NCBI GenBank assembly: GCA_023387935.1
Contig: JAEWHG010000009.1
Span: 1-6,880 of the forward strand
Direction: 5' to 3'
Length of the DNA stretch: 6,880 nt
From: Bacillota bacterium
GTDB taxonomy: Bacteria > Bacillota > Clostridia > Peptostreptococcales > Natronincolaceae
Numbering within the stretch: position 1 is the first letter of the stretch; every line of letters begins with the position of its first letter. Shown here one piece after another: positions 1 to 5,134 of this stretch. Position numbers and translations under genes: made by a program. The notes under the pieces were generated by a model. The model was not told the origin of the DNA. It worked only from the letters and a program-made list of their open reading frames with translations, and made no database searches.

Positions 1-599
1 ATGAAAATCCGGAATATGAGGAATTAAAAGTTCTAATAGATATTTCTGAAAAGAGATTATATTTAATAAATGGAAATGAACTAATAAAGAAATATCCAAT
101 TGCTAGTGGTAAATTAAGCACACCAACTCCAATAGGAACATGGAAGATAATAAATAAAGCAAAGTGGGGCGGCGGATTTGGAACTAGATGGATGGGTATA
201 AATGTACCCTGGGGTACATTTGGCATTCATGGAACTAATAAACCGAACTCTATTGGATCTAATGCTTCGGCAGGGTGTATACGAATGAACAATAAAGATG
301 TAGAAGATCTATATAAATATGTTAAGCATAATACTTCCGTGACTATTATTAATGGAATATTTGGGCCATTCGGCTATGGACTTCGCACCATATCTCCAGG
401 AGATATAGGATCTGATGTAAGAGAAATACAAGTTAGGCTAAGAGCCTATGGATATTATAATGTGGAGTATTTAGATGGAAAATATGGTCCTCATATGGAA
501 CAAGCACTATATGATTTTCAAAAAGATAACAATATTTCTAAGAATCCTCATATAGGATATGAAACCTACAAAGCATTAGGAATTGTAATTATGGATTAA
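1..599 (+). CDS. L,D-transpeptidase (YkuD) with C-terminal peptidoglycan-binding domain, 5'-truncated by window edge
   Basis: The reading frame is open from base 3, so the gene begins upstream; the ATG at 192 lies inside the YkuD domain and is not the start. In-window residues 8 to about 120 form a YkuD L,D-transpeptidase domain. It starts at LKVLIDISEKRLYLING, then has TPTPIGTW, and ends in the active-site block HGTNKPNSIGSNASAGCIRM. The presumed catalytic histidine codon is at 228-230 and the nucleophilic cysteine codon at 276-278. The common SHGC is SAGC here, a variant I believe occurs in the family. A PG_binding_1 domain follows (about 393-590), with GSDVREIQVRLRAYGY, DGKYGP and ALYDFQKDN typical of it. 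Family knowledge: these enzymes make 3-3 peptide cross-links in peptidoglycan outside the membrane, and the second domain anchors them to the wall. Any signal peptide or membrane anchor would be upstream. No terminator hairpin follows the stop, so read-through into the next gene is possible. Confidence 0.93.
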   Translation, partial: ENPEYEELKVLIDISEKRLYLINGNELIKKYPIASGKLSTPTPIGTWKIINKAKWGGGFGTRWMGINVPWGTFGIHGTNKPNSIGSNASAGCIRMNNKDVEDLYKYVKHNTSVTIINGIFGPFGYGLRTISPGDIGSDVREIQVRLRAYGYYNVEYLDGKYGPHMEQALYDFQKDNNISKNPHIGYETYKALGIVIMD

Positions 600-615
600 T
601 TTTTATAAAAACAAG

Positions 616-653
616 GTATAATTAAGCATCATATCTGAAAAAGTATAATTAAG
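616..653 (+). repeat. Two direct copies of GTATAATTAAG in a promoter-like spacer
   Basis: GTATAATTAAG occurs at 616-626 and again at 643-653, a period of 27 bp, between the L,D-transpeptidase gene and the CNNM/CBS gene. Each copy contains a perfect TATAAT hexamer (617-622 and 644-649), so either could be a -10 element for the downstream gene. Neither has a good TTGACA-like hexamer 16-18 bp upstream, nor a TG extension. A promoter is therefore possible but not well supported. The ten-base core TATAATTAAG also occurs at 4976-4985, upstream of the DUF1576 gene. Confidence 0.4.
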
Positions 654-670
654 ATTTGTAATACTAAATT

Positions 671-680
671 AGGATGTGAT
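671..680 (+). promoter_or_regulatory. Ribosome binding site selecting the GTG start at 684
   Basis: AGGATGTGAT matches the anti-Shine-Dalgarno complement AGGAGGTGAT at nine of ten positions. It ends a few bases before GTG 684. The overlapping ATGs at 674 and 679 are in other frames; the one at 674 is followed at once by a stop. Confidence 0.7.
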
Positions 681-683
681 GAC

Positions 684-1940
684 GTGACTTCGAATATTTG
701 GATTCAAGTGTTACTGTTAGTTATATTACTTATGGTATCAGGATTTTTTTCTGCAGCGGAAACATCTCTTATGTCATTAAGTAAAATTAGAGTAAGATAT
801 ATGGTTGATGAAAATATTAAAGGTGCTAAACTAGTTCAAAAATTAGTAGAAAACCCAAATAAACTGATAGGAAGTGTTTTAGTAGGTAATAATATAGCCA
901 ATATTGCAAGTTCTTCGATAGCTACTGCTCTTACTATGGAACTATTTAAGGGAAATGCTGTGGCCATAGTAACGATTGTAATGACAATATTAATTTTAAT
1001 TTTTTCTGAAATAACACCTAAATCCTTAGCTGCTCAAAACTCAGAGAAAGTGGCTCTTATTGTGGCTAAGCCTCTCTCTTTGGTTGTTACTATTATAAAT
1101 CCTATTGTAATTGTTTTAACCCAAATAACTAATTTTTTGGTTCGGTTATTAGGTGGAAAGTCTGATAAGGATGCGCCATACATTACAGAAGAGGAGTTAA
1201 AATCAATAGTTAATGTAAGTCATGAAGAAGGCGTATTGGAAATAGAAGAAAAGCAAATGATTTACAATGTTTTTGAGTTTGGTGATTTGCAAATAAAAGA
1301 TGTTATGATTCAGAGAACTGACATATCTGCTATAGATATTAGTTCTGACCTTAGTAATGTTATGGAGATTATAAAAGAGGAAAAATATTCTAGGTACCCA
1401 GTATATGATGAAAACATTGATAATATAGTAGGGATACTAAATGTAAAGGACTTTATTTATAATGAAGATATTAGTAATGAATTCAAAATTACTGATTATA
1501 TGAGAGAACCTTATTTTACATACGAATTTAAAAAGATAACCGAATTATTTAAGGAGATAAAAAAGAATAGAAATCATATGGCTATAGTTGTTGACGAGTA
1601 TGGAGGCACAGCAGGTATTGTGACTATAGAGGATCTAATTGAAGAAATTGTTGGTGAGATTGAAGATGAATATGATGAGGTTGAGAAGGAAATTGAAAAA
1701 ATAAGTGATGGAGAATATATAATAGATGGAAGTGCAAAGCTTGTATTTGTCAATGGATTTTTTCAGCTTAATATGGTGTCTGAGGACTTTGACTCCTTAG
1801 GCGGTTTTATTATGAATGAATTAGGCAGGCTACCGATGGTGGGAGAAAGTGTTTTACATGAAAATATAAAGTTCACCGTAGAATCTATAGATAACCATAG
1901 AATCCAGAAAATAAAAGCACAAATTTTGCCAGTAAGCTGA
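684..1940 (+). CDS. CNNM/DUF21-CBS-CorC family membrane protein (hemolysin C / MpfA-like cation exporter)
   Basis: 418 residues, the usual length for this family. Residues 1-155 form the CNNM (DUF21) membrane domain: a first membrane segment at 5-22, the hallmark GFFSAAETSLMSLSK (20-34), LVGNNIANIASS (66-77), and SEITPKSLAAQNS (108-120). Residues about 205-265 and 270-328 are a pair of CBS domains (YSRYPVYDENIDNIVGILNVKDF and MAIVVDEYGGTAGIVTIEDLIEE). An acidic linker (325-340) precedes a C-terminal CorC_HlyC transporter-associated domain (342-415; FDSLGGFIMNELGRLP). Related proteins in Bacillus and Staphylococcus (MpfA) are implicated in magnesium export or resistance, and the CBS pair binds nucleotides; this gene's role is inferred from that. 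Despite the old name, haemolytic activity is not expected. GTG start, set by the ribosome binding site at 671. It is probably a single gene, ended by the hairpin at 1956-1987. Confidence 0.92.
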   Translation: MTSNIWIQVLLLVILLMVSGFFSAAETSLMSLSKIRVRYMVDENIKGAKLVQKLVENPNKLIGSVLVGNNIANIASSSIATALTMELFKGNAVAIVTIVMTILILIFSEITPKSLAAQNSEKVALIVAKPLSLVVTIINPIVIVLTQITNFLVRLLGGKSDKDAPYITEEELKSIVNVSHEEGVLEIEEKQMIYNVFEFGDLQIKDVMIQRTDISAIDISSDLSNVMEIIKEEKYSRYPVYDENIDNIVGILNVKDFIYNEDISNEFKITDYMREPYFTYEFKKITELFKEIKKNRNHMAIVVDEYGGTAGIVTIEDLIEEIVGEIEDEYDEVEKEIEKISDGEYIIDGSAKLVFVNGFFQLNMVSEDFDSLGGFIMNELGRLPMVGESVLHENIKFTVESIDNHRIQKIKAQILPVS

Positions 1941-1955
1941 TAAAGCAAATAAATA

Positions 1956-1987
1956 TAAAACCCTTCGTAAAAATACGAAGGGTTTTA
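1956..1987. terminator. Bidirectional rho-independent terminator between convergent genes
   Basis: A perfect 14-bp stem (1956-1969 with 1974-1987) closes an AAAA loop. The stem runs TAAAACCCTTCGTA and its complement, so each strand has a GC block followed by a T run. It sits 15 bp after the CNNM/CBS stop and 17 bp after the uppP stop on the other strand, and can serve both. Confidence 0.88.
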
Positions 1988-2004
1988 ATCTTGTCCTTAT
2001 TTAA

Positions 2005-2832
2005 TTACAATATTGAAGTTAATATTATAACTGCCCCAACAATCCAAGTATAGAAAGAGAAGTAGTATAGCTTTCCTTTTTGAAGAAGGCTAATTAACGC
2101 TTTAATTGCAATTAAGCCAGATATAAATGCTGCTAATACACCAGCGATCAGTATTCCTATAGTAATATCTCCCATGCCTACTTCGAGGACATCCTTAACT
2201 TCAAGCACTGATGCTCCAAGAATGGCAGGTATAGAAATTAAGAAAGAAAATTTAGTTGCTAGTTCTTTGTTAAATCCTCTAAAAAGAGATCCTACAATAG
2301 TGGAGCCTGATCTAGAAATACCAGGAGTAATGGCGAAGCCTTGAAATATACCTACTACTAGAGCATCAAACCAATTCATATCTCGAATGCTTCTTCTACC
2401 TGAGTTAGATTTTTCAGCGATCCATAAAAGAGTACCTGTTATCATTAAAGCAATACCAATAACTATAGTAGACGTATAAAAGCTTTCGAATAAATCTCCA
2501 AGTAATAATCCCATCAATCCTGTTGGTATAGTTGCAATAATGATGAAAATACCAAGTTTTCTGTGGTCATTATTAATTTTAAAACCTTTTCCTGTAATTA
2601 CTTCTCCAATTAGACGAAGAAATTCTACAATAATTGCAGATATATCCTTAGCATAAACTAGAAAAATTGAAAATAATGTACCTAAATGAAGCATTGTTGT
2701 AAAGAAAAGAATTTGATTTTCTGGAACATTTAGAAGTTGTTGAGTAACTGCTAAATGACCGGAACTACTAACTGGTAAAAATTCTGTAAGCCCTTGAACG
2801 ATACCTAATAATATGGCTTTTATGATGGTCAT
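2005..2832 (-). CDS. uppP: Undecaprenyl-diphosphatase (UppP/BacA family)
   Basis: 275 residues, full length for the BacA-type integral membrane phosphatase. The enzyme converts undecaprenyl diphosphate to the monophosphate and so recycles the lipid carrier used for peptidoglycan and other wall polymers. Both signature motifs are present: QGLTEFLPVSSSGH (13-26), carrying the conserved glutamate and histidine, and PGISRSGST (170-178), carrying the conserved arginine. Hydrophobic segments include about 40-60, 94-112, 121-139, 155-170, 193-210, 222-246 and 257-274, fitting the re-entrant fold of the family. Raised dosage of this family confers bacitracin tolerance in other bacteria. The start is fixed by a complete AGGAGGTGAT site. 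The gene is monocistronic here: convergent with the CNNM/CBS gene, divergent from the DUF421 gene. Confidence 0.97.
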   Translation of the reverse strand: MTIIKAILLGIVQGLTEFLPVSSSGHLAVTQQLLNVPENQILFFTTMLHLGTLFSIFLVYAKDISAIIVEFLRLIGEVITGKGFKINNDHRKLGIFIIIATIPTGLMGLLLGDLFESFYTSTIVIGIALMITGTLLWIAEKSNSGRRSIRDMNWFDALVVGIFQGFAITPGISRSGSTIVGSLFRGFNKELATKFSFLISIPAILGASVLEVKDVLEVGMGDITIGILIAGVLAAFISGLIAIKALISLLQKGKLYYFSFYTWIVGAVIILTSIL

Positions 2833-2835
2833 TAT

Positions 2836-2845
2836 ATCACCTCCT
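2836..2845 (-). promoter_or_regulatory. Perfect ribosome binding site of uppP
   Basis: On the minus strand the sequence reads AGGAGGTGAT, fully complementary to the 16S 3' end, and lies three bases before the ATG at 2832. It suggests strong translation and fixes the start. Confidence 0.85.
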
Positions 2846-2865
2846 AATTAAATATTAACAAAAAG

Positions 2866-2874
2866 ATTATAACA
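2866..2874 (-). promoter_or_regulatory. Candidate extended -10 promoter of uppP
   Basis: The minus strand reads TGTTATAAT: a perfect TATAAT (2866-2871) with a TG extension one base upstream. No good -35 hexamer lies at the right distance (GAGCAT at 2889-2894 is poor), so the promoter would depend on the extended -10. It is about 34 bp upstream of the uppP start codon. Confidence 0.45.
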
Positions 2875-2951
2875 TATACAACAATAGTATGCTCGAGTTT
2901 TGGTAAAGTCTTAATGGAATTTTAATATTTATAACTCTATTTTTATTTCAA

Positions 2952-2980
2952 TTGAGAAGTTATATTACTAAAACTAATAT
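2952..2980 (+). promoter_or_regulatory. Candidate promoter of the DUF421-DUF4363 operon
   Basis: TTGAGA (2952-2957) is separated by 17 bp from TAATAT (2975-2980), giving five of six and four of six matches to the sigma-A consensus. A separate perfect TATAAT at 2997-3002 lacks a -35. The 205-bp spacer between the divergent uppP and DUF421 genes holds nothing else that I can recognise. Confidence 0.4.
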
Positions 2981-3037
2981 AAAATTGTAATAAGGATATA
3001 ATAAAAAAAACTAGAGTTTAGATGTGGGGTGAAGTGT

Positions 3038-3718
3038 ATGGCTGTTGTATTTATAAGAGCAGTAATATTATATTTAATAGTTGTTGTATTTATTAGAATG
3101 ATGGGAAAAAGACAAGTAGCAGAAATGCAGCCATTTGAACTAGTTATCATGATAATGTTTGCTGAACTTGCTGCTACGCCAATGGAAGATGTAGGAATAC
3201 CTTTGATAAATGGAATTATACCAATAATTGCGCTGCTTTCAATACAGGTATTCGTTTCATATTTATCTTTAAAGAGTGAGGTTTTTAGAGATTTTATTTG
3301 TGGTAAGCCTAGCATATTAATACATAAAGGGAGAATAAACCAATCAGAGCTACGAAGGCTTAGAGTAAATATAAATGATCTTTTAGAAGCTCTTAGAAAT
3401 AAGGATTATTTTAATATAAGTGATGTAGAATATGCAATTTTAGAAACCAATGGTCAGATGAGTGTAGTACCTAAGGCAAATAAACGTCCCGTAATAATAT
3501 CAGACTTGGGTATTGAGGATGAGGTAGAAGACGAAGAACTCCCTGTAACTTTAATTGTTGATGGAAAATTAAATAGTAATAAACTGATGAAAACAGGACG
3601 AGATGAACAATGGTTAATGGATCAGCTTAAAAAGCAAAATATTGATCATATAGAAGATGTATTCTTTGCTTTTTTATCATCGGATAAAATTTTTTACGCC
3701 CAAGAAAAGATTTATTAA
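3038..3718 (+). CDS. DUF421 (YetF-like) membrane protein
   Basis: 226 residues from the ATG at 3038. I prefer it to the GTG at 3029, because the likely ribosome binding site GGGGTGAAG (3026-3034) sits 3-4 bases before ATG 3038 and overlaps the GTG. The N-terminal third has three hydrophobic stretches (about 3-20, 33-47, 56-78). It carries the family signature GKRQVAEMQPFEL (24-36), then the cytoplasmic DUF421 core: GKPSILIHKGRIN (89-101), LRRLRVNINDLLEALR (105-120) and VEYAILETNGQMSVVPK (130-146). The C-terminal part (about 150-226) is a second globular section. No biochemical activity is firmly established for the family; relatives in Bacillus have been linked to spore membrane properties. 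It is followed 14 bp later by a DUF4363 gene in the same direction, a pairing I recognise from other Clostridia, so the two products probably act together at the membrane. Confidence 0.9.
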   Translation: MAVVFIRAVILYLIVVVFIRMMGKRQVAEMQPFELVIMIMFAELAATPMEDVGIPLINGIIPIIALLSIQVFVSYLSLKSEVFRDFICGKPSILIHKGRINQSELRRLRVNINDLLEALRNKDYFNISDVEYAILETNGQMSVVPKANKRPVIISDLGIEDEVEDEELPVTLIVDGKLNSNKLMKTGRDEQWLMDQLKKQNIDHIEDVFFAFLSSDKIFYAQEKIY

Positions 3719-3723
3719 GGAGG
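3717..3723 (+). promoter_or_regulatory. Ribosome binding site of DUF4363, overlapping the DUF421 stop codon
   Basis: AAGGAGG overlaps the TAA stop (3716-3718) of the upstream gene, which suggests coupled translation. Two ATGs follow: the one at 3728 opens a five-codon frame ending in a stop, and the one at 3733 opens the real gene nine bases after the site. Confidence 0.7.
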
Positions 3724-3732
3724 CATAATGTC

Positions 3733-4113
3733 ATGCGGAGTTTAATAACTACTTTGCTTATTTTAGTAATCTTTGTTGTCGGTTCTTTTGCTACTAACAA
3801 ATATATTGTGAACAGCTGCGAAAAATTACTTGAAGATATTGAACTGCTGAGTAAGTTTGTAAAGGATAATGAATGGGATAATTCAAAAAATCAGTTAAAA
3901 GAGCTTAAAGAAGAGTGGGAGGATACTAAGAAGGTATGGCAGCTATTTTTAGCACATTATGAAATGGATGGTATGGATATTGCAATTGCAAGATTAGACG
4001 AATATGTAGAAATAGAGGAGCAATCACTAACTTTAGGAGAAATGGCTGCGTTTAGACTGTTAATTAGTCATATTAAAGATAAAGAGAGCTTAAAACTAGA
4101 AAATATTTTATAG
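3733..4113 (+). CDS. DUF4363 family protein, membrane-anchored helical protein
   Basis: 126 residues. Residues 3-20 form one hydrophobic segment (LITTLLILVIFVVGSFA) after a single arginine. This is a signal-anchor, leaving the rest probably outside the membrane. Residues 25-126 are highly charged and helix-favouring, with two EEW/KKVW-type stretches (55-72) and a second helical region (82-118), like a small helical bundle. The length and the EWEDTKKVWQLFLAHYEMD block match the DUF4363 family as I know it; its function is unknown. It is the second gene of a two-gene operon with DUF421 (14-bp spacing, ribosome binding site overlapping the previous stop). A role as an extracytoplasmic partner of the DUF421 protein is inference from gene order only. 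Confidence 0.85.
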   Translation: MRSLITTLLILVIFVVGSFATNKYIVNSCEKLLEDIELLSKFVKDNEWDNSKNQLKELKEEWEDTKKVWQLFLAHYEMDGMDIAIARLDEYVEIEEQSLTLGEMAAFRLLISHIKDKESLKLENIL

Positions 4114-4114
4114 A

Positions 4115-4152
4115 ATAAAACCCTTATCTTTGCACTTAGATAAGGGTTTTAT
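4115..4152. terminator. Bidirectional rho-independent terminator between DUF4363 and folT
   Basis: A perfect 15-bp stem (4115-4129 with 4138-4152) encloses an 8-nt loop. The outer arm TAAAACCCTT is identical to that of the terminator at 1956. It begins two bases after the DUF4363 stop and lies 8 bp beyond the folT stop on the other strand, so it can end both transcripts. Confidence 0.88.
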
Positions 4153-4160
4153 AAAATTAA

Positions 4161-4739
4161 TTATTTTATTGATTTTTTATATGGGATCAAACCAGTTTTT
4201 TCTAGACTTTTAACCAAAGGATATGTTATTAGTACATTTAGCACAGTGATAATTAAGCTTGTTATAGCCCTAGCAGGTAATAGTACTAAATATGCAGCAC
4301 CTTGTAATTGTGAAAGCCAGTAGGTATTTAATAGAAGACTTACTATAACTAATATGGATATATTAGCTACAACTACATTAAAAAGTGAAGACTTCTTAGT
4401 AGGACTTAAAAACATAATTACCCCTGGGATTGCTCCGGTTAATATAGAACTTAATGTAAAGCCTGGATGGAATGCTCCGCCATGGGAATTAATAAAGAAA
4501 CCTAGCAAATCAGCTATTCCGCCTGTCATAGCGCCTACTACTGGTCCTAAAATTAATCCAGAGACTATTAAAGGAATATTACCAAAGCTAAAACGCACAC
4601 TGCCATTAAATAACATTATAGAGCCAAGTCTTGAAAGAATAACATTCATGGCTACAAATATAGCAGCTAGAACTAAGGTTTTTGTTGATATGCGGTTTCT
4701 GGTTATTGACCTTTTCAAAGAAACTTTATTATTATACAT
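4161..4739 (-). CDS. folT: Folate-specific ECF transporter S component (FolT)
   Basis: 192 residues, normal for an S component. This small membrane protein binds folate from outside and works with the shared energising module EcfA/EcfA'/EcfT, none of which is encoded here. About six hydrophobic segments: 20-40, 53-72, 73-84, 98-112, 120-138 and 148-176. FolT-like blocks are GNIPLIVSGLILGP (53-66), GGIADLLGF (73-81), HPGFTLSSILTGAIPG (91-106) and NTYWLSQLQG (138-147). The substrate is also supported by the tetrahydrofolate riboswitch in the leader, which is independent of the protein sequence. The start at 4739 follows GGGAGGTG (4746-4753) with good spacing. The frame is open upstream to 4883, but that extension translates the riboswitch and is not coding. 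The gene is convergent with DUF4363 and is transcribed alone. Confidence 0.93.
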   Translation of the reverse strand: MYNNKVSLKRSITRNRISTKTLVLAAIFVAMNVILSRLGSIMLFNGSVRFSFGNIPLIVSGLILGPVVGAMTGGIADLLGFFINSHGGAFHPGFTLSSILTGAIPGVIMFLSPTKKSSLFNVVVANISILVIVSLLLNTYWLSQLQGAAYLVLLPARAITSLIITVLNVLITYPLVKSLEKTGLIPYKKSIK

Positions 4740-4747
4740 ATAGTGCA

Positions 4748-4815
4748 CCTCCCTTCTCTTAGTTGGACAAAACGCCCCACATAAGAGAAAGAAAGGGTTG
4801 CTTCTCTTAAATGTG
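4748..4815 (-). promoter_or_regulatory. folT expression platform: competing hairpins that hide or free the ribosome binding site
   Basis: On the minus strand TAAGAGAAG occurs twice (4801-4809 and 4753-4761) around one complement, TTCTCTTA (4782-4789). The second copy runs straight into the ribosome binding site GGGAGGTG. Pairing the middle segment with copy 2 gives a stem of about 14 pairs including wobbles (4748-4761 with 4782-4795) that covers GGGAGG. Pairing the middle segment with copy 1 gives 8 pairs, extended by CACA (4812-4815) with TGTG (4778-4781) past a two-base bulge, and leaves the site free. No U-tract follows either hairpin, so control looks translational. The structures are my hand folding, not computed. 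Confidence 0.75.
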
Positions 4816-4920
4816 ACAGCGGATGCGACATTACACCGCAAATAGTATTGCTCACTATTTTTCGTTTGAAGGCTACTTCCCATCCTCCAACACTTAACGC
4901 GTAATATCTACTCTGACCAT
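4811..4920 (-). promoter_or_regulatory. Tetrahydrofolate (THF) riboswitch aptamer
   Basis: The minus strand carries the conserved blocks of the class I THF riboswitch in order: GAGTAGAT, ACGCGTTAAGTG, GGATGGG, ACGAA, TGCGGTGTAAT and GCATCCGCTG. Expected helices are visible. P1 pairs 4913-4915 with 4817-4819 and can be extended to 4920/4811. P2 is ATTAC (4901-4905) with GTAAT (4830-4834). One arm is TTGGAGG (4884-4890) with CCTTCAA (4866-4872). The other is AAATAGT with ACTATTT (4854-4860 and 4840-4846). Family knowledge: this RNA binds reduced folates and usually represses folate transport or synthesis genes in Clostridia and Lactobacillales. It lies directly upstream of folT, as expected. 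Confidence 0.93.
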
Positions 4921-4926
4921 GTTATA

Positions 4927-4955
4927 ATAATACATCATTTTCGGAATAGTGTAAA
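4927..4955 (-). promoter_or_regulatory. Sigma-A promoter of the folT riboswitch transcript
   Basis: On the minus strand TTTACA (4950-4955) and TATTAT (4927-4932) are separated by exactly 17 bp, each matching five of six consensus bases. The predicted start, about seven bases past the -10, is near 4920, the first base of the extended P1 helix. Confidence 0.75.
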
Positions 4956-5038
4956 GATTAGGCCTGATTAAGGGATATAATTAAGTGGTAAATAAATTTA
5001 TAAAGATTAATATTACGAAAACTTTTTCCCAAAAAGAA

Positions 5039-5067
5039 TTGTGAATATGAAAAAAAAATATTATACT
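5039..5067 (+). promoter_or_regulatory. Candidate promoter of the DUF1576 gene
   Basis: TTGTGA (5039-5044) and TATACT (5062-5067) are separated by 17 bp that include a run of nine A and T-rich bases; matches are four and five of six. This predicts a leader of about 60 nt. The rest of the 195-bp spacer between the divergent folT promoter and this gene shows no other structure I can support. Confidence 0.45.
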
Positions 5068-5122
5068 TAAAAAGATTGTGTTGAAATTATTGTTAATTTT
5101 TTGCTTAATATCTACTTAAATA

Positions 5123-5130
5123 AAGGAGGA
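5123..5130 (+). promoter_or_regulatory. Ribosome binding site of the DUF1576 gene
   Basis: AAGGAGGA lies four bases before the ATG at 5135 and fixes the start. Confidence 0.8.
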
Positions 5131-5134
5131 AATA

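Noticed and set aside
1..27. ATG at the very first base as a gene start
   Set aside because: That frame reaches a stop at 25-27. The L,D-transpeptidase frame starts at base 3 and is open from the edge.
192..599. ATG 192 as the start of the L,D-transpeptidase
   Set aside because: 63 open codons upstream in the same frame clearly encode the first half of the YkuD domain.
1763..1948. Minus-strand open frame of 61 codons
   Set aside because: Lies antisense inside the CorC domain of the CNNM/CBS gene, has no family features, and crosses its stop region.
3029..3037. GTG 3029 as the DUF421 start
   Set aside because: The GTG is part of the GGGGTGAAG ribosome binding site that best serves ATG 3038.
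2974..3315. Minus-strand open frame of 113 codons
   Set aside because: Antisense to the well-supported DUF421 gene; no recognisable domain.
3728..3745. Mini-ORF from ATG 3728
   Set aside because: Five codons only and closer than ideal to the ribosome binding site; it overlaps the true DUF4363 start and is probably chance.
4354..4743. Plus-strand open frame of 129 codons
   Set aside because: Antisense shadow of folT; low-complexity and proline-rich translation typical of a reversed membrane gene.
4740..4883. N-terminal 48-codon extension of FolT
   Set aside because: This open frame translates the THF riboswitch and expression platform; the real ribosome binding site and ATG lie downstream.
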